Position numbers and translations under genes: made by a program
Shown: one piece after another, positions 1-6,172 of the stretch
Position numbering within the stretch: position 1 is the first letter of the stretch
Layout: the number at the start of each line of letters is the position of its first letter
The notes under the pieces: generated by a model
Told to the model about the DNA's origin: nothing
The model's input: the letters and a program-made list of their open reading frames with translations, nothing else
Databases searched by the model: none
Source of the DNA: Bacillota bacterium
GTDB taxonomy: Bacteria > Bacillota > Clostridia > Lachnospirales > Lachnospiraceae
Assembly (NCBI GenBank): GCA_023399455.1
Contig: JAEWPN010000236.1
Span: forward strand, 1-9,619
Length of the DNA: 9,619 nt
Direction: 5' to 3'

Positions 1-34
1 ACACTTTTGATTTATTGCGAATATCTTATTTTTT

Positions 35-757
35 CTATTTCAGCAATAGAGAAATGGAGTGAAATACAAGGAATACACCGATAAGGCCGGCAATAACAGG
101 AGCGAGAATATCCGCCCACTTTGTCATTTGTGTCTTGATGATCCCATAGAAGCGGTCGAATTTACTTCTCGATTTCTTGTATATAAAGTATAAAATCATT
201 AAGGGCGCTGTGTAAATCATATTATATACCGCAAGTATGAACGTCACTTGAAGAAACGTCAGCTGATAATTGAGAAGGATCGCCAGGAACGCGAAGTAAG
301 GCAATGCGGTGGAAAACTCCGATATCGTTGCCCCCGTGCCCAGGGCGATTAGAGCCGCCGGAGATACTGATTTTATTTTTTTAGCCGCCTGCTCTTCGGC
401 GTTAGCTTCGCTTTTTGCGGTGCAAAAGAATTCTTCTTTCATGGCCTTTAATTGTGAACCTAAAATCAAATAGCATACAGCAATCAAGAACGCGATGCCA
501 AGAATCAGTTCTACGGTGAATATGACTCGTCCATACTTTTGAATGAGAGTCCCTAATAAATCGCCGATAAATGCAACCAGCCCAAAGTAGGCAAGGAATC
601 CCCCTATGAAATTTGTGAGCCCGGTAGGAATGATGAAATACCAGATATGTTTCGGCTTTTTAACCATTCCCTGCAAAACGAATTGCTGTGTGATAGCGAT
701 CGGATTGACGCTGTCCGCCGCACTTGTAACAATAGTAGAAAGTAATAATCCCCACAT
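35..757 (-). CDS. GAP/LysE-superfamily integral membrane protein under ykkC riboswitch control
   Basis: Protein of 240 residues, almost entirely hydrophobic, with about six membrane segments (roughly residues 1-28, 41-65, 77-100, 135-175 as two, and 215-237). Two halves look like an internal repeat. The first carries D15-S-V-N-P-I near the N-terminus; the second carries G-A-T-I-S-E-F around residues 142-148. A charged loop (about 101-130, rich in K/E/A) separates them. This layout fits the GAP (SfLAP) family of the LysE/CcdA-like superfamily, whose characterised relatives are exporters or redox carriers; the substrate here cannot be read from sequence. The start is supported by GGAGG at 766-770, 8 bases upstream. 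It is a single-gene unit with its own promoter (943-971) and riboswitch (822-915). By inference from the riboswitch it may export guanidine or a related compound. Family assignment is fairly sure; function is speculative. Confidence 0.85.
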   Translation of the reverse strand: MWGLLLSTIVTSAADSVNPIAITQQFVLQGMVKKPKHIWYFIIPTGLTNFIGGFLAYFGLVAFIGDLLGTLIQKYGRVIFTVELILGIAFLIAVCYLILGSQLKAMKEEFFCTAKSEANAEEQAAKKIKSVSPAALIALGTGATISEFSTALPYFAFLAILLNYQLTFLQVTFILAVYNMIYTAPLMILYFIYKKSRSKFDRFYGIIKTQMTKWADILAPVIAGLIGVFLVFHSISLLLK

Positions 758-794
758 ATTTATGTCCTCCTTTTCTATGGGAAAGGCTGGGCAA

Positions 795-834
795 TAAAAT
801 AAGCCCAGGAGTATTAATAATATCTCCTAGGCTT
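795..834 (-). terminator. Rho-independent terminator acting as riboswitch expression platform
   Basis: On the minus strand AAGCCTAGGAG (834-824) pairs with CTCCTGGGCTT (811-801) over 11 bp with one G-U pair. The loop is a 12-base AT-rich stretch (812-823), and the U-rich tail ATTTTATT follows (800-793). The 5' arm is the conserved AAAAGCC..GGAGA 3' segment of the ykkC aptamer, so aptamer and terminator cannot form together. That arrangement predicts transcription antitermination on ligand binding, meaning the downstream membrane protein is switched on by ligand. Confidence 0.85.
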
Positions 835-915
835 TTATCCCACCGTGTACACAGTCCGTAAACTGTGCGTTTTCTCTCGGACCAGACCAATATTTCTATT
901 GCGGAACCCTAAAAA
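822..915 (-). ncRNA. ykkC-class riboswitch aptamer (probably guanidine-I)
   Basis: Read on the minus strand, the element contains the conserved ykkC-family blocks in order: TAGGGTTCCGC (about 912-902), GGTCTGGTCCGAGAGAAA (888-871 region), ACACGG then TGGGATAAAAGCC (850-831 region), and CTAGGAGA at the 3' end. Between the blocks are two clean hairpins: CAATA-GAAA-TATTG (about 901-888), and CACAGT paired with ACTGTG around a TTACGG loop (about 867-850). It starts about 20 bases after the predicted transcription start. The ykkC family includes guanidine-I and the ppGpp, PRPP and nucleotide-diphosphate variants, which differ at a few bases. I cannot settle the subclass by eye. A transporter gene downstream favours guanidine-I over the biosynthesis-linked variants. 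Confidence 0.88.
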
Positions 916-942
916 ACTTAATTTATTTGTTTTTATGGCTAT

Positions 943-971
943 AAGATAACAAAAAGAAGCGAGGGTGTCAA
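943..971 (-). promoter_or_regulatory. Promoter of the riboswitch/GAP-family gene
   Basis: On the minus strand a perfect -35 TTGACA (971-966) is followed by a 17-base spacer and a -10 of TATCTT (948-943). Transcription should begin near 936, giving a leader of about 180 bases that holds the whole riboswitch and terminator. The -35 lies only 10 bases after the stop codon of the siderophore ATPase gene. Confidence 0.8.
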
Positions 972-980
972 TAGGTATTT

Positions 981-1766
981 TTAATCGTGTATCAAGGAGT
1001 AATCCGTACAAATCGGATATCCCTTATCCTTATTTTCCATAAGCACTGCCTCAATTTCATAGAGTTTTCTCAGATTTTCTACGAGAATCACATCTTTAGG
1101 CGTACCTTCGAACAGAATCTGTCCTTGCTTCATGCCTATGATATGATCGGCGAACTTGGAGGCATGATTTAACTCGTGAATGACCATGACGATGGTGGTC
1201 TTTTCTTCGCGGTTCAGTTTGCGCAGCAATTCCAAAATCTCTAATTGGTGAGCCATATCCAGATAAGTGGTAGGCTCGTCCAGAAGCAGAACCCCGGTTT
1301 TCTGAGCAAGCGCCAGAGAAATCCAGACGCGCTGCCTTTGGCCGCCTGACAATTCCTCTACCTTTCGTTCTTCAAGTTCCAAAACCCCCGTTTTTTCCAT
1401 AGCCCAGCGGATGATTTCGTGATCTTCCTTTTTCAGGCCGGACAATGGCTTTTGATAGGGAAAGCGCCCGTAAGCCACCAGTTCCTTTACTTGTATTCCT
1501 TCCGGGACCAGAGGACTTTGGGGCAGTACAGCCATTTTTTTTGCGAGACTTTTAGGAGGCATCCGCCGGATGTCATCTCCGTGGAGACAGATACTGCCCC
1601 TTTTTGCCGGAATTGTTTTTGCGATTGCCTTTAGCAGCGTGGACTTGCCGCAGCCGTTAGGGCCAATCAGCATTGTTACTTTTCCTTTCGGTATGATGAG
1701 GCTGGCATCCGGAATGATAATTCTGTCCTCATATGCCGCTTGCAGATTCTTAATTTCAATTCCCAT
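981..1766 (-). CDS. Iron-siderophore ABC transporter, ATP-binding protein (FecE/FhuC type)
   Basis: Cytoplasmic ATPase of 261 residues, normal length for the FecE/FhuC/BtuD family, which powers import of ferric siderophores or cobalamin. All ABC motifs are intact: Walker A GPNGCGKST (35-43), Q-loop Q83, signature LSGGQ (139-143), Walker B ending D163-E164, a D-loop YLD (168-170) and the H-loop H197 (family members more often read HDLN; here HELN). The run AYGRFPYQ (98-105) after the Q-loop is typical of siderophore ATPases. The start follows AGGAGG at 1774-1779, which overlaps the stop codon of the upstream permease gene, implying translational coupling. It is the last gene of the four-gene importer operon. 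No intrinsic terminator is visible after its TAA stop before the next promoter. Confidence 0.95.
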   Translation of the reverse strand: MGIEIKNLQAAYEDRIIIPDASLIIPKGKVTMLIGPNGCGKSTLLKAIAKTIPAKRGSICLHGDDIRRMPPKSLAKKMAVLPQSPLVPEGIQVKELVAYGRFPYQKPLSGLKKEDHEIIRWAMEKTGVLELEERKVEELSGGQRQRVWISLALAQKTGVLLLDEPTTYLDMAHQLEILELLRKLNREEKTTIVMVIHELNHASKFADHIIGMKQGQILFEGTPKDVILVENLRKLYEIEAVLMENKDKGYPICTDYSLIHD

Positions 1767-1777
1767 TTCCGTACCTC

Positions 1778-2785
1778 CTATCTTTCCTTTATCATCAAAT
1801 AAATAAAATATGGAACTCCCACTATGGATACAACGATCCCTACCGGAATCTCAATGGGAGAAAACAGGTTCTTTGCTATAACATCGGCTCCCACCAAAAG
1901 GATGCTGCTGATTAAGGCTGCCATAGGAAGCATTTTGCCATGTGCCGGCCCTGTGAGCTTTTTGGCGATTTGAGGCCCTAAAAGCCCCAAAAATGCTATG
2001 CTTCCTGCAACGGAAGTGGCGAGCGCTGCCAAAAAAGTGGCAAAAAGAAGAAAGAGCAAACGTTCTTTTGCCACGGACAATCCTACTCCTGCAGCCAGTT
2101 CATCACCCAGAGCCAGCACATCCAGATTCTTGCTGCGAAACAATACCGCTCCGATCAGGAGAATAACTAACGGCGCTGTAAGGAGGATATAGTTCCAACT
2201 GCTGCCCCAGAGGCTTCCGTTAGTCCAGGTCAGCACTTGATTGTAATCTCCCTTGGACATGCTTAGCTGATAAAAGGTTATCACTGCCAATATACCGCCG
2301 TTTACGCCTATTCCCGTAAGAATAAAGCGAACAGGGCGAATTCCGCCCCTGGAAGAAAGCAGATAGATAAGCCCTACGGAAAGCAAGGCTCCTGTTATCG
2401 CCAGCAGCGGCATCCCCAGAACGGTAAAAAGTGGCAAGGTGGAGTAATAGTCGGCAGTTCCTGCCCAAATCCACAGTACCACGAATAATGCGGCACCCGC
2501 ATTGATTCCGATCATTCCCGGCTCTGCCAGGGGATTCCTCGTAATGCCCTGAAGAATTCCTCCCGAAACGCCAAGCGCTGATGCAACGATAACAGCCAGA
2601 ACTACTCTTGGTAAGCGTATCTGAAAAATGGTAAAGTTCTGCAGCTTGTTCCCATTTCCCAATAGAGTTTGTATTACCTGAACCGGAGATATATGATAGC
2701 TTCCCACCATAAGGGCTATGATGATAACTGCTGAAAGGAGAAACAGACAGACTGCCATTTTAGAACTGTTTTTTTTCTCTTTCAT
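1778..2785 (-). CDS. Iron-siderophore ABC transporter permease 2 (FecCD family)
   Basis: Protein of 335 residues with the many-helix BtuC/FecCD permease fold; it should pair with the permease encoded just upstream to form the membrane channel. Family motifs are IRLPRV (56-61), LQGITRNPLAEPGMIG (78-93), GDELAAGVG (227-235) and the ATPase-contacting stretch GLLGPQIAKKLTG (267-279). In that stretch many relatives have APH or GPH where this protein has GPQ (Q272), and its partner keeps VPH, so the two subunits may contact the ATPase slightly differently. The start codon ATG follows directly on the TAG stop of the upstream permease, with AGGAG about 9 bases upstream inside that gene. The genes are thus tightly coupled. 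Confidence 0.94.
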   Translation of the reverse strand: MKEKKNSSKMAVCLFLLSAVIIIALMVGSYHISPVQVIQTLLGNGNKLQNFTIFQIRLPRVVLAVIVASALGVSGGILQGITRNPLAEPGMIGINAGAALFVVLWIWAGTADYYSTLPLFTVLGMPLLAITGALLSVGLIYLLSSRGGIRPVRFILTGIGVNGGILAVITFYQLSMSKGDYNQVLTWTNGSLWGSSWNYILLTAPLVILLIGAVLFRSKNLDVLALGDELAAGVGLSVAKERLLFLLFATFLAALATSVAGSIAFLGLLGPQIAKKLTGPAHGKMLPMAALISSILLVGADVIAKNLFSPIEIPVGIVVSIVGVPYFIYLMIKER

Positions 2786-3769
2786 CTATCGTTTCTCCTT
2801 CCTTACCAGCATTAAAAACACGGGCACACCCATGCAGGCGGTAAAAAGCCCAACCGGAAGCTCATAAGGAGCCGAGATAGTCCGGGCGGCAATATCTGCC
2901 AGTACAAGGATCGTACTTCCATATAAAAAGGAAAGGGGCATCAGTCTGCGGTAATCGTTTCCTGTGAGTTTTCGAATAATGTGAGGCACGAATAACCCCA
3001 GATATCCGATGTTGCCCGCTGCTGCTACGCAGACACCGCAAATCGGAACGAGGTACAGTATAATACGAAGCTTTACCCTCTCAGGTGAAATTCCCAGTCC
3101 TGCTGCCGCATCGTCCCCAAGGCTGATAATGTTGATTTTTGCGGCCGAGGCGAATGCAAGTATGGAAAAAAAGCCGCCTGCAGCAGCGACGATACCCACC
3201 TGAACCCAGCCGGCCTGACGCAAGCCGCCTGCCACCCAGAAGGCTAGCTCCTGCGAGCGATTTCCCAATAAGGCCACTACGGAAGCGAGGGAAAGAAAGA
3301 ATGTACTTAAGGCAGTCCCAGCCAGCAGAATTCTGGAAATACTCTGATTAGAGGCTTTCCCCATGGTAAATATGAGTATCAGCATGCCGCTTCCCGCAGC
3401 GCCCAGTAATGCCATAAAAAAATTACCGTATACGCCGCTCACAAAGGAGGACACCGCAGCAATAGATACTGCCAGCGTAGCCCCCTGAGTTACACCCATG
3501 ACAGAGGGCTCTGCAATAGGATTGCGCATAATGCCCTGCATCATAGTTCCGGCCAGGGAGAGCATCCCGCCTACCAGTATGGCCAGGAACATTCGGGGCA
3601 GGCGCACCTCGCGTACAAGCTTGGCATTTAAAGAATCGTCATAATGAAAAAAAGCCCGGTAAATTTCTGAAACGGGGATATTTTTCGCGCCGATATGAAC
3701 GGACAAAATCATGCCCGCAAATAACAGCAGCACACCGGCTGCTGTTAAAATGATGGTGTTTCTTTTCAT
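2786..3769 (-). CDS. Iron-siderophore ABC transporter permease 1 (FecCD family)
   Basis: Protein of 327 residues, the first of two paralogous FecCD permeases. It begins with a hydrophobic helix (about 5-24), followed by VREVRLPRM (52-60), the conserved MQGIMRNPIAEPSVMG (77-92), GDDAAAGLG (218-226) and the coupling-helix region GLFVPHIIRKLTG (258-270). Length and motif order match BtuC/FhuB-half permeases that carry ferric siderophores across the membrane. The gene starts 6 bases after the receptor gene stops. Its ribosome binding site is weak (GGAG at 3782-3785, about 12 bases upstream, inside the receptor gene), so translation probably depends on coupling. The exact siderophore cannot be deduced. 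Confidence 0.94.
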   Translation of the reverse strand: MKRNTIILTAAGVLLLFAGMILSVHIGAKNIPVSEIYRAFFHYDDSLNAKLVREVRLPRMFLAILVGGMLSLAGTMMQGIMRNPIAEPSVMGVTQGATLAVSIAAVSSFVSGVYGNFFMALLGAAGSGMLILIFTMGKASNQSISRILLAGTALSTFFLSLASVVALLGNRSQELAFWVAGGLRQAGWVQVGIVAAAGGFFSILAFASAAKINIISLGDDAAAGLGISPERVKLRIILYLVPICGVCVAAAGNIGYLGLFVPHIIRKLTGNDYRRLMPLSFLYGSTILVLADIAARTISAPYELPVGLFTACMGVPVFLMLVRKEKR

Positions 3770-3775
3770 AATTGT

Positions 3776-4816
3776 TTATTGCTCCATTAAACCGGTGAAT
3801 TCCTCTAAGAAGACTTCCCTTCCTATACAGCTGTAACCCATGTTGAAGTACGGGCTGGAAGGAAGCTCCACCACATTTCCGTCTTCTACTGCGCGCATAC
3901 TGTTATAAATGCTGCTTTGTCTCAAGCTCTCCATATCCGCTTCGGTAGCCACTACAAATATGTAATCGGGATCCAGTTCGGCAAGTCCCTCATAGCTTAT
4001 TACGGGCAGACTGATGTTATCCTGAGCAGGCATATTGGCAGGCTTGGCAAGTCCCATATCCTCATACATTACACTTCCGATTCCTGCGGCGTCGAAGACA
4101 TAGAGCTGGCCACCGCTGGCAAGAAATGCCAGATAGGTTGTTTCCTCACCGTAAGCCGCTTTGATTTCCGTGCCTTTATCGCTTGCCTTCTTATCATAAT
4201 CTGACAGCCACTGTGCGGCTATGTCTTCTTTTCCCATAATTTCAGCAAAGGCATTGATGTCATCCCGCCAGTTGATCTGTGCCAGCTCGATCATAACGGT
4301 AGGGGCTATTTCCTTAAGCTGCTCATACATTTTTTCCTGGACGCTGGAGATGATGATCAAATCCGGCTCTAATTCCAGAATGCCCTCGATATCCATGGTG
4401 TCCTGCATACTGAAGCCAAGGATCTTAGCACCCTTTAAAATGTCCTCAAGATAGGAGGGAAATACTGTATAATCATAAGCGTCGGAATTCGCAGTTCCTA
4501 TGACGGAATATCCGTATACACTTAAAATGTCGCTGTTTCCGCTTAAATCAACGATACGCTGAGGGTCAGCGGGAATTTCAACTTCTCCTCTGGCGTCTGT
4601 AACGGTAATCGTACCTGATCCGGCGGAAGAAGCATCCGCTTCGGCGGTGTTAGTGTCTGGATTTTCGTTTTGACTGTCGTCTTGGCTATCGCTTGGATTC
4701 GTACTTTCTGCAGCATTTCCATCAGCTTGTGTTTGTGTTGCCGAATTGCCGCAGCCCGCTAAGACGCCTAAGCTCATTACAGCGGCTGTCAATAATATTA
4801 TAAATTTTTTCTTCAT
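3776..4816 (-). CDS. Iron-siderophore ABC transporter, substrate-binding lipoprotein
   Basis: Class III (FhuD/FepB-type) receptor of 346 residues, first gene of the importer operon. It has a lipoprotein signal: lysine-rich N-terminus, hydrophobic core, and lipobox L19-A20-G21 before C22, which would be lipidated and anchored outside the membrane. Residues 23-67 form an acidic, Ser/Asn/Asp-rich flexible linker. The binding domain follows (about 68-346) with family landmarks TDARGEVEIPADPQRIV (73-89) and ILELEPDLII (146-155). The open frame extends upstream to 4969, but the start chosen is the ATG at 4814-4816. GAGGAG lies 8 bases upstream of it and the lipoprotein signal begins exactly there; the extension would lie in the promoter leader and carries two operator-like sites. 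An ATG two codons earlier sits too close to the GAGGAG. The ligand is not identifiable from sequence. Confidence 0.93.
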   Translation of the reverse strand: MKKKFIILLTAAVMSLGVLAGCGNSATQTQADGNAAESTNPSDSQDDSQNENPDTNTAEADASSAGSGTITVTDARGEVEIPADPQRIVDLSGNSDILSVYGYSVIGTANSDAYDYTVFPSYLEDILKGAKILGFSMQDTMDIEGILELEPDLIIISSVQEKMYEQLKEIAPTVMIELAQINWRDDINAFAEIMGKEDIAAQWLSDYDKKASDKGTEIKAAYGEETTYLAFLASGGQLYVFDAAGIGSVMYEDMGLAKPANMPAQDNISLPVISYEGLAELDPDYIFVVATEADMESLRQSSIYNSMRAVEDGNVVELPSSPYFNMGYSCIGREVFLEEFTGLMEQ

Positions 4817-4838
4817 TTTCATTTCTCCTCGTATTCCG

Positions 4839-4886
4839 CGCCAATTTATCTTATATGGCGAGCTTACGGCGCAGACACAAGCTCGC
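4839..4886 (-). other. Leader RNA hairpins upstream of the siderophore receptor gene
   Basis: In the 5' leader, minus-strand GCGAGCTT (4886-4879) pairs perfectly with AAGCTCGC (4865-4858) around a 13-base loop. A second possible stem, CGCCA (4860-4856 region) with TGGCG (4843-4839), shares bases 4858-4860 with the first. No U-tract follows, so this is not a terminator. The role is unknown; it might affect mRNA stability or translation of the receptor, whose ribosome binding site is about 15 bases further on. Confidence 0.45.
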
Positions 4887-4915
4887 GGAAGTAGAAGAAC
4901 ATCTTTTTCGAAAAA

Positions 4916-4931
4916 GTTAGTTTCAACTAAC
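4916..4931. promoter_or_regulatory. Operator A: GTTAG-N6-CTAAC palindrome after the siderophore promoter
   Basis: GTTAGTT-TC-AACTAAC is an inverted repeat with perfect 7-bp arms. It lies 9 bases downstream of the -10 box of the siderophore operon, covering roughly +3 to +18, a typical repressor position. The same palindrome occurs at 6100-6115 and 7238-7253. The two-fold symmetry suits a dimeric repressor such as a DtxR/IdeR-type metalloregulator (whose known boxes contain GGTTAG and CTAACC) better than an AraC protein. Confidence 0.7.
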
Positions 4932-4940
4932 GACTTTTGC

Positions 4941-4969
4941 ATTATAGCAAAGAGGTTAGTTACATGCAA
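4941..4969 (-). promoter_or_regulatory. Promoter of the siderophore importer operon
   Basis: On the minus strand TTGCAT (4969-4964), a 17-base spacer and a perfect TATAAT (4946-4941). TGC precedes the -10, making an extended -10. The predicted start is near 4934, giving a leader of about 118 bases before the receptor ATG. Two operator-like palindromes bracket it: B covers the -35 and spacer, and A covers the start region. Confidence 0.85.
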
Positions 4970-4970
4970 C
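4955..4970. promoter_or_regulatory. Operator B: degenerate copy of the palindrome over the -35 box
   Basis: GTTAGTTACATGCAAC keeps the left half-site GTTAG and a weakened right half (CAAC instead of CTAAC). It can also be read as TAGTT-ACATGC-AACTA with 5-bp arms. It covers the -35 hexamer of the siderophore promoter. It is 39 bases from operator A, start to start, close to an integral number of helical turns, so co-operative binding is possible. Confidence 0.5.
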
Positions 4971-5003
4971 TATTTTAACTTTTCTCATTATTTTATTATC
5001 CAA

Positions 5004-5032
5004 TTGAATTACTTTTGTGTTTTAAGTATAAT
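5004..5032 (+). promoter_or_regulatory. Promoter of the first AraC-family gene
   Basis: TTGAAT (5004-5009), a 17-base spacer and a perfect TATAAT (5027-5032). Transcription should start near 5039, too close to the ATG at 5047 for ribosome binding, which supports the ATG at 5077 as the real start. Unlike the divergent siderophore promoter it has no GTTAG-N6-CTAAC site over its core, so it may be constitutive or controlled from the shared upstream region. Confidence 0.82.
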
Positions 5033-5076
5033 AAGGTTTACGAACAATGCGGGCAATAAGAAAGGGGGAGGTCTCC

Positions 5077-6048
5077 ATGTATTATTCAGGAAATCCTAAT
5101 GAATTCCGTCAGATTATGCTGCGTGAGTTAGAATTTCAGGCGGTAGAAAAAGAAAATTATACTTTATATGAAAATCCGAAAAATGGATTTCTTCATCTTT
5201 ACACAAGGTCCGGATTATATGATTTTGGAATTGCAGATTATACCATTCCCCGTTCTTTCGTGGTTCAGTTCAACACACCGGATCCCTTTTTGCGTTTTGG
5301 AATCGTTTATGAAGGTAAGACGAGGTTCCAGCTGGAACGTCAGCCTGTTTCTTCCTTTGAAGCTTCCGCCTTTCTTGTGCTGGAGAGAAATTTGAAAGGG
5401 AGACAGGCATGGAAGCCCGGCGACCATTTTTATGGAGCAGAATTCACGATCTATCCGGCATTTCTCGACGAAATCGCTGTTCGATTTCCTAACTGTGATC
5501 CCTTGGAGCAATTTCCGGAAAATCATACCAGACACTACCTTCCTGCGGAAATTATGGTTATTTTACAGCGTTTGTTATTACGGGATGAAGAGGATAGCTT
5601 GAACGGCCTTTTATTGGAAGCCGCAATTTTAGAGTGCATGGGGGTTCTCCTGGAAAGTGAGAGACCTCAGGCGCAGCCTGTATTTTCCTATCAGAAGGAC
5701 TTTCAGAGTATTCAGCGTGCCCGCGATATATTGACGGAGCAGTTCACCCATCCCCCGACCATCGAGGCGCTCAGCCGGATGCTGCTCATTAATTCCCAGA
5801 AGCTTAAAACATGTTTTTACGAATATTACCATATGACTATCGGAGAATATACCGCTTCTCTAAGAATGTCTCATGCGGCAGACCTCCTTGCCACAACGGA
5901 GAAGAGTATAGCCGAAATTGCCAGAGATGCAGGATATGGCTATCCCTCCAATTTTATTAAGAAATTCCGGCAGACCTATGGCTGTACCCCGCTGAAATAT
6001 CGGATAAGATGTTATCGGCCGGATTCGGGCTTCCATCATAATACGTAG
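5077..6048 (+). CDS. AraC-family transcriptional regulator, divergent to the siderophore operon
   Basis: Protein of 323 residues. The C-terminal third (about 210-310) is an AraC DNA-binding domain with two helix-turn-helix units. The first runs around I229-E-A-L-S to KLKTCF; the second around SIAEIARDAGYGYPSNFIKKF (277-297), followed by YGCTPLKYR. The N-terminal 200 residues are a sensor domain without a recognisable cupin motif; L102-E-R-N and G115-D-H-F resemble those of many Firmicute AraC regulators beside siderophore transporters. The start at 5077 is preferred over the in-frame ATG at 5047 because GGGGGAGG lies 5 bases upstream. It is transcribed divergently from the siderophore importer, so it probably activates or tunes that operon in response to a ferric siderophore. 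This role is inferred from context. No terminator is visible after it. Confidence 0.92.
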   Translation: MYYSGNPNEFRQIMLRELEFQAVEKENYTLYENPKNGFLHLYTRSGLYDFGIADYTIPRSFVVQFNTPDPFLRFGIVYEGKTRFQLERQPVSSFEASAFLVLERNLKGRQAWKPGDHFYGAEFTIYPAFLDEIAVRFPNCDPLEQFPENHTRHYLPAEIMVILQRLLLRDEEDSLNGLLLEAAILECMGVLLESERPQAQPVFSYQKDFQSIQRARDILTEQFTHPPTIEALSRMLLINSQKLKTCFYEYYHMTIGEYTASLRMSHAADLLATTEKSIAEIARDAGYGYPSNFIKKFRQTYGCTPLKYRIRCYRPDSGFHHNT

Positions 6049-6060
6049 AGTATCTGACGA

Positions 6061-6089
6061 TTGATTTTAGAGTGAATCGAGTGTATTAT
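6061..6089 (+). promoter_or_regulatory. Promoter of the second AraC-family gene
   Basis: TTGATT (6061-6066), a 17-base spacer and TATTAT (6084-6089), just after the stop of the first regulator. The predicted start is near 6096. Operator C begins 10 bases after the -10 box, almost the same geometry as operator A at the siderophore promoter (9 bases). Confidence 0.75.
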
Positions 6090-6099
6090 TAATAACAAG

Positions 6100-6115
6100 G
6101 TTAGTCTTGACTAAC
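6100..6115. promoter_or_regulatory. Operator C: GTTAG-N6-CTAAC palindrome at the second AraC promoter
   Basis: GTTAGTC-TT-GACTAAC is an inverted repeat with perfect 7-bp arms around a two-base centre. The centre differs in sequence from operator A while the outer five bases are identical, as expected for a protein-binding site rather than a recently duplicated segment. It covers about +4 to +19 of the predicted transcript. Confidence 0.7.
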
Positions 6116-6172
6116 AAAATTTGTGAAAGATATGGATTCTTAAAGAGTGCATTAGATTTAAAGAGGATGCTT

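Noticed and set aside
1..34. Possible terminator after the GAP-family gene
   Set aside because: Only 34 bases are available; they are AT-rich without a convincing stem, so any terminator lies outside the window.
660..890. Minus-strand open frame across the riboswitch and the start of the GAP-family gene
   Set aside because: It overlaps a structured RNA and a real gene in another frame, has no ribosome binding site, and its product resembles nothing.
4817..4969. N-terminal extension of 51 codons on the siderophore receptor
   Set aside because: It would place the start inside the promoter region and put a non-signal peptide ahead of a perfect lipoprotein signal. The ATG at 4814-4816 has a well-spaced GAGGAG.
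6107..6172. TTG-initiated extension of the second AraC protein
   Set aside because: The TTG lies inside operator C with no ribosome binding site, whereas the ATG at 6173 has AGAGG six bases upstream.
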